Below the pieces are notes generated by a model that was given only the letters and a program-made list of their open reading frames with translations, was not told the origin of the DNA and made no database searches. Of a stretch of DNA of 64,000 bases, positions 62,863 to 64,000 are shown piece after piece. The stretch is from the NCBI RefSeq assembly GCF_021582895.2, contig NZ_CP091139.2:3224001-3288000 (forward strand), written 5' to 3'. The stretch is from Microbacterium elymi (GTDB lineage: Bacteria > Actinomycetota > Actinomycetes > Actinomycetales > Microbacteriaceae). A program made the position numbers and the translations under genes. The first letter of the stretch is position 1. Each line of letters opens with the position of its first letter.

Positions 62863-63745
62863 GCCGGTACCCGACGCCGCGGACGGTCTCGATCCATCGG
62901 GGGCGGGACGGGGACTCGCCGAGCTTGCGGCGCAGGTTGGCCATGTGCACCTCGATGACCCGCGAATCGCTGTCGCTGAGGTACTCGCTGCCGGTGTAGC
63001 GCTGGCCGCGCAGCATGAGGGCCAGCTCGCCCTTGCCGACCACCCGCCGCCGGGCCGACATCAGCTCGGAGAGGATGTCGAACTCGCTGCGGGTCAGCTC
63101 CAGCGCCACGCCGTCGACCGAGGCGAGCCGCATCTCGATGCTCAGCCGCAGCCCGTTGTGCTCGAGCCAGTCGGTGCCGGCGGTGGCCGCGGCGGCGTCC
63201 GCCGGGTGATCGGACGGCTCGGCCGGGCGCTGCCCGCCGGGCAGCGGCATCCGCGACCGGCGCAGCAGCGCCTCGATCCGGGCACGCAGCTCGCGGGGGC
63301 GGAACGGCTTGGTCACGTAGTCGTCGGCTCCGGCCTCCAGCCCCTGCAGGGCGTCGATCTCCTCGGCGCGCGCGGTGAGGATGACGATGTAGGTCGAGCT
63401 GATCGCGCGGATGCTGCGGGCGGTCGCGAAGCCGTCCATGCCGGGCATGTTCACGTCCAGCGTGGTCACGATCGGATCGACCCGGCGGACCAGGTCCACG
63501 CCGTCCTGGCCGGTGCCGGCGGTGTGGACGCGGAAGCCCGCCTGCTGGAGCACGTCGGCGAGCAGGGAGCGGATGTCGTCCTCGTCCTCGATCACCACGG
63601 CGACACGCCCGGGGTCCCCCTGTTGATCCACGCGCTCCCCCTCCTGAGCCGCAGTCGCCATGCGCCCCGGCTCGGCGACCTCCGCCAGGATATCCCAGAA
63701 CACATTGCGGAAGCCCTCGGCTGCCATGGTCGACACTCCGTTCAT
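62849..63745 (-). CDS. OmpR/PhoB-type response regulator
   Basis: REC domain (VAVVIEDEDDIRSLLADVL, phospho-Asp in TLDVNMPGMDG, Lys in VTKPFRPREL) and a winged-helix DNA-binding domain ending WIETVRGVGYRLTAR. Intact, 298 residues from ATG 63745. That start overlaps the upstream stop (ATGA), suggesting coupling, but gives ~50 residues before the REC domain; ATG 63727 or 63662 are alternatives. It faces the kinase operon, and their 3' ends overlap. Confidence 0.9.
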   Translation of the reverse strand: MNGVSTMAAEGFRNVFWDILAEVAEPGRMATAAQEGERVDQQGDPGRVAVVIEDEDDIRSLLADVLQQAGFRVHTAGTGQDGVDLVRRVDPIVTTLDVNMPGMDGFATARSIRAISSTYIVILTARAEEIDALQGLEAGADDYVTKPFRPRELRARIEALLRRSRMPLPGGQRPAEPSDHPADAAAATAGTDWLEHNGLRLSIEMRLASVDGVALELTRSEFDILSELMSARRRVVGKGELALMLRGQRYTGSEYLSDSDSRVIEVHMANLRRKLGESPSRPRWIETVRGVGYRLTAR

Positions 63746-64000
63746 GAGCAGCTGGGCTTGCCCTGGTAGCTGCCGGAGGAGTCGGCGAGCGAGAAGAAGA
63801 CCTTGGGGCTGTCGGCCCAGTTCCAGCCGGCGACGGTGCGTCCGGTGATCGACGGCAGCGCCGCGCAGGTCGAGGTCGGGGTGAACTGCAGGCTGGGCAG
63901 GGTCACGGCCGTGGCCCAGTTCCACGCGCCCTCGCTCGTGTCGGTGGTGACGGTCGCGGCGGACAGATCGGCCCGCACGGTGATGGAGGACGTGGATGCC
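63742..64000 (-). CDS. C-terminal part of a Ser/Thr-rich, probably exported protein (5' end outside window)
   Basis: The minus-strand frame is open from the window edge to the tga at 63742. The 85 visible residues are rich in Thr, Ser, Ala and Trp (SEGAWNWATAVTLPSLQF; GWNWADSPKVFFSLADSSG in part) with two Cys, which suits an extracytoplasmic domain. No family recognised. It is translationally coupled to the response regulator gene by an ATGA overlap. Confidence 0.5.
   Translation of the reverse strand, partial: ASTSSITVRADLSAATVTTDTSEGAWNWATAVTLPSLQFTPTSTCAALPSITGRTVAGWNWADSPKVFFSLADSSGSYQGKPSCS

Overview
The window is about 64 kb of high-GC actinobacterial chromosome. Gene content, gene order and codon use point to Microbacteriaceae, most likely Microbacterium or a close relative; this is inference from the sequence, with no database search. 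The layout follows two blocks conserved across Actinobacteria, comparable to the Mycobacterium tuberculosis segments holding fadD15-plsC-aroG-pknL-Rv2175c-prenyl synthase-mraZ...wag31 and trpD-ctaE-qcrCAB-ctaC-erpA.

Layout. 1-1.6 kb: 3' part of a MinD/ParA-like ATPase with a long acidic N-terminus. 1.6-3.6 kb: def, then an AbiEi/DUF559-like gene boxed by 58-bp inverted repeats. 3.6-13 kb: fadD, plsC, class II DAHP synthase, PASTA Ser/Thr kinase, LysM/transglycosylase protein, Rv2175c-like regulator, polyprenyl diphosphate synthase, DUF3040 protein. 13.2-30.4 kb: the division and cell-wall cluster mraZ-rsmH-ftsL-ftsI-murF-mraY-murD-ftsW-murG-(gntR on the other strand)-murC-ftsQ-ftsZ-yggS-sepF-yggT-divIVA. 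30.4-38.5 kb: lspA, rluD, dnaE, a membrane protein, hisD, nrdR. 38.5-50.4 kb: pyrD, a DUF3043 protein, an M20 peptidase, erpA, then the aerobic terminal branch ctaC-ctaD-ctaF and, facing it, ctaE-qcrC-qcrA-qcrB. 50.5-64 kb: trpD, a PHP phosphoesterase, a SHOCT protein, a NarL-type two-component pair, a 5'-3' exonuclease, a FUSC-like transporter, a DksA/TraR protein, a small membrane protein, rpsA, then a hybrid-looking signalling locus (histidine kinase, membrane GGDEF-like protein, convergent OmpR-type regulator) and the end of a secreted protein.

The genes form a housekeeping core: lipid II synthesis and export, the divisome, polar growth (DivIVA), the kinase that senses cell-wall state, and the bcc-aa3 respiratory supercomplex. 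There is little accessory DNA; the clearest island is the inverted-repeat-boxed AbiEi-like gene at 2.1-3.6 kb.

The most striking property is technical. I count about 59 single- or double-base indels that break roughly 40 of 63 genes, including essential ones (ftsZ, dnaE, rpsA, murF). Most lie exactly at GCAGC or GCTGC (GCWGC), usually as one inserted base (GCAAGC, GCTTGC, GCCTGC, GCGAGC). When these are undone every gene has a length divisible by three. I therefore annotate these genes as single intact genes with a sequence error at the stated place, not as pseudogenes. The likely cause is systematic base-calling error at a modified motif, which would imply a GCWGC methyltransferase in the strain.

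I saw no tRNA, rRNA, CRISPR array, transposase or prophage gene.
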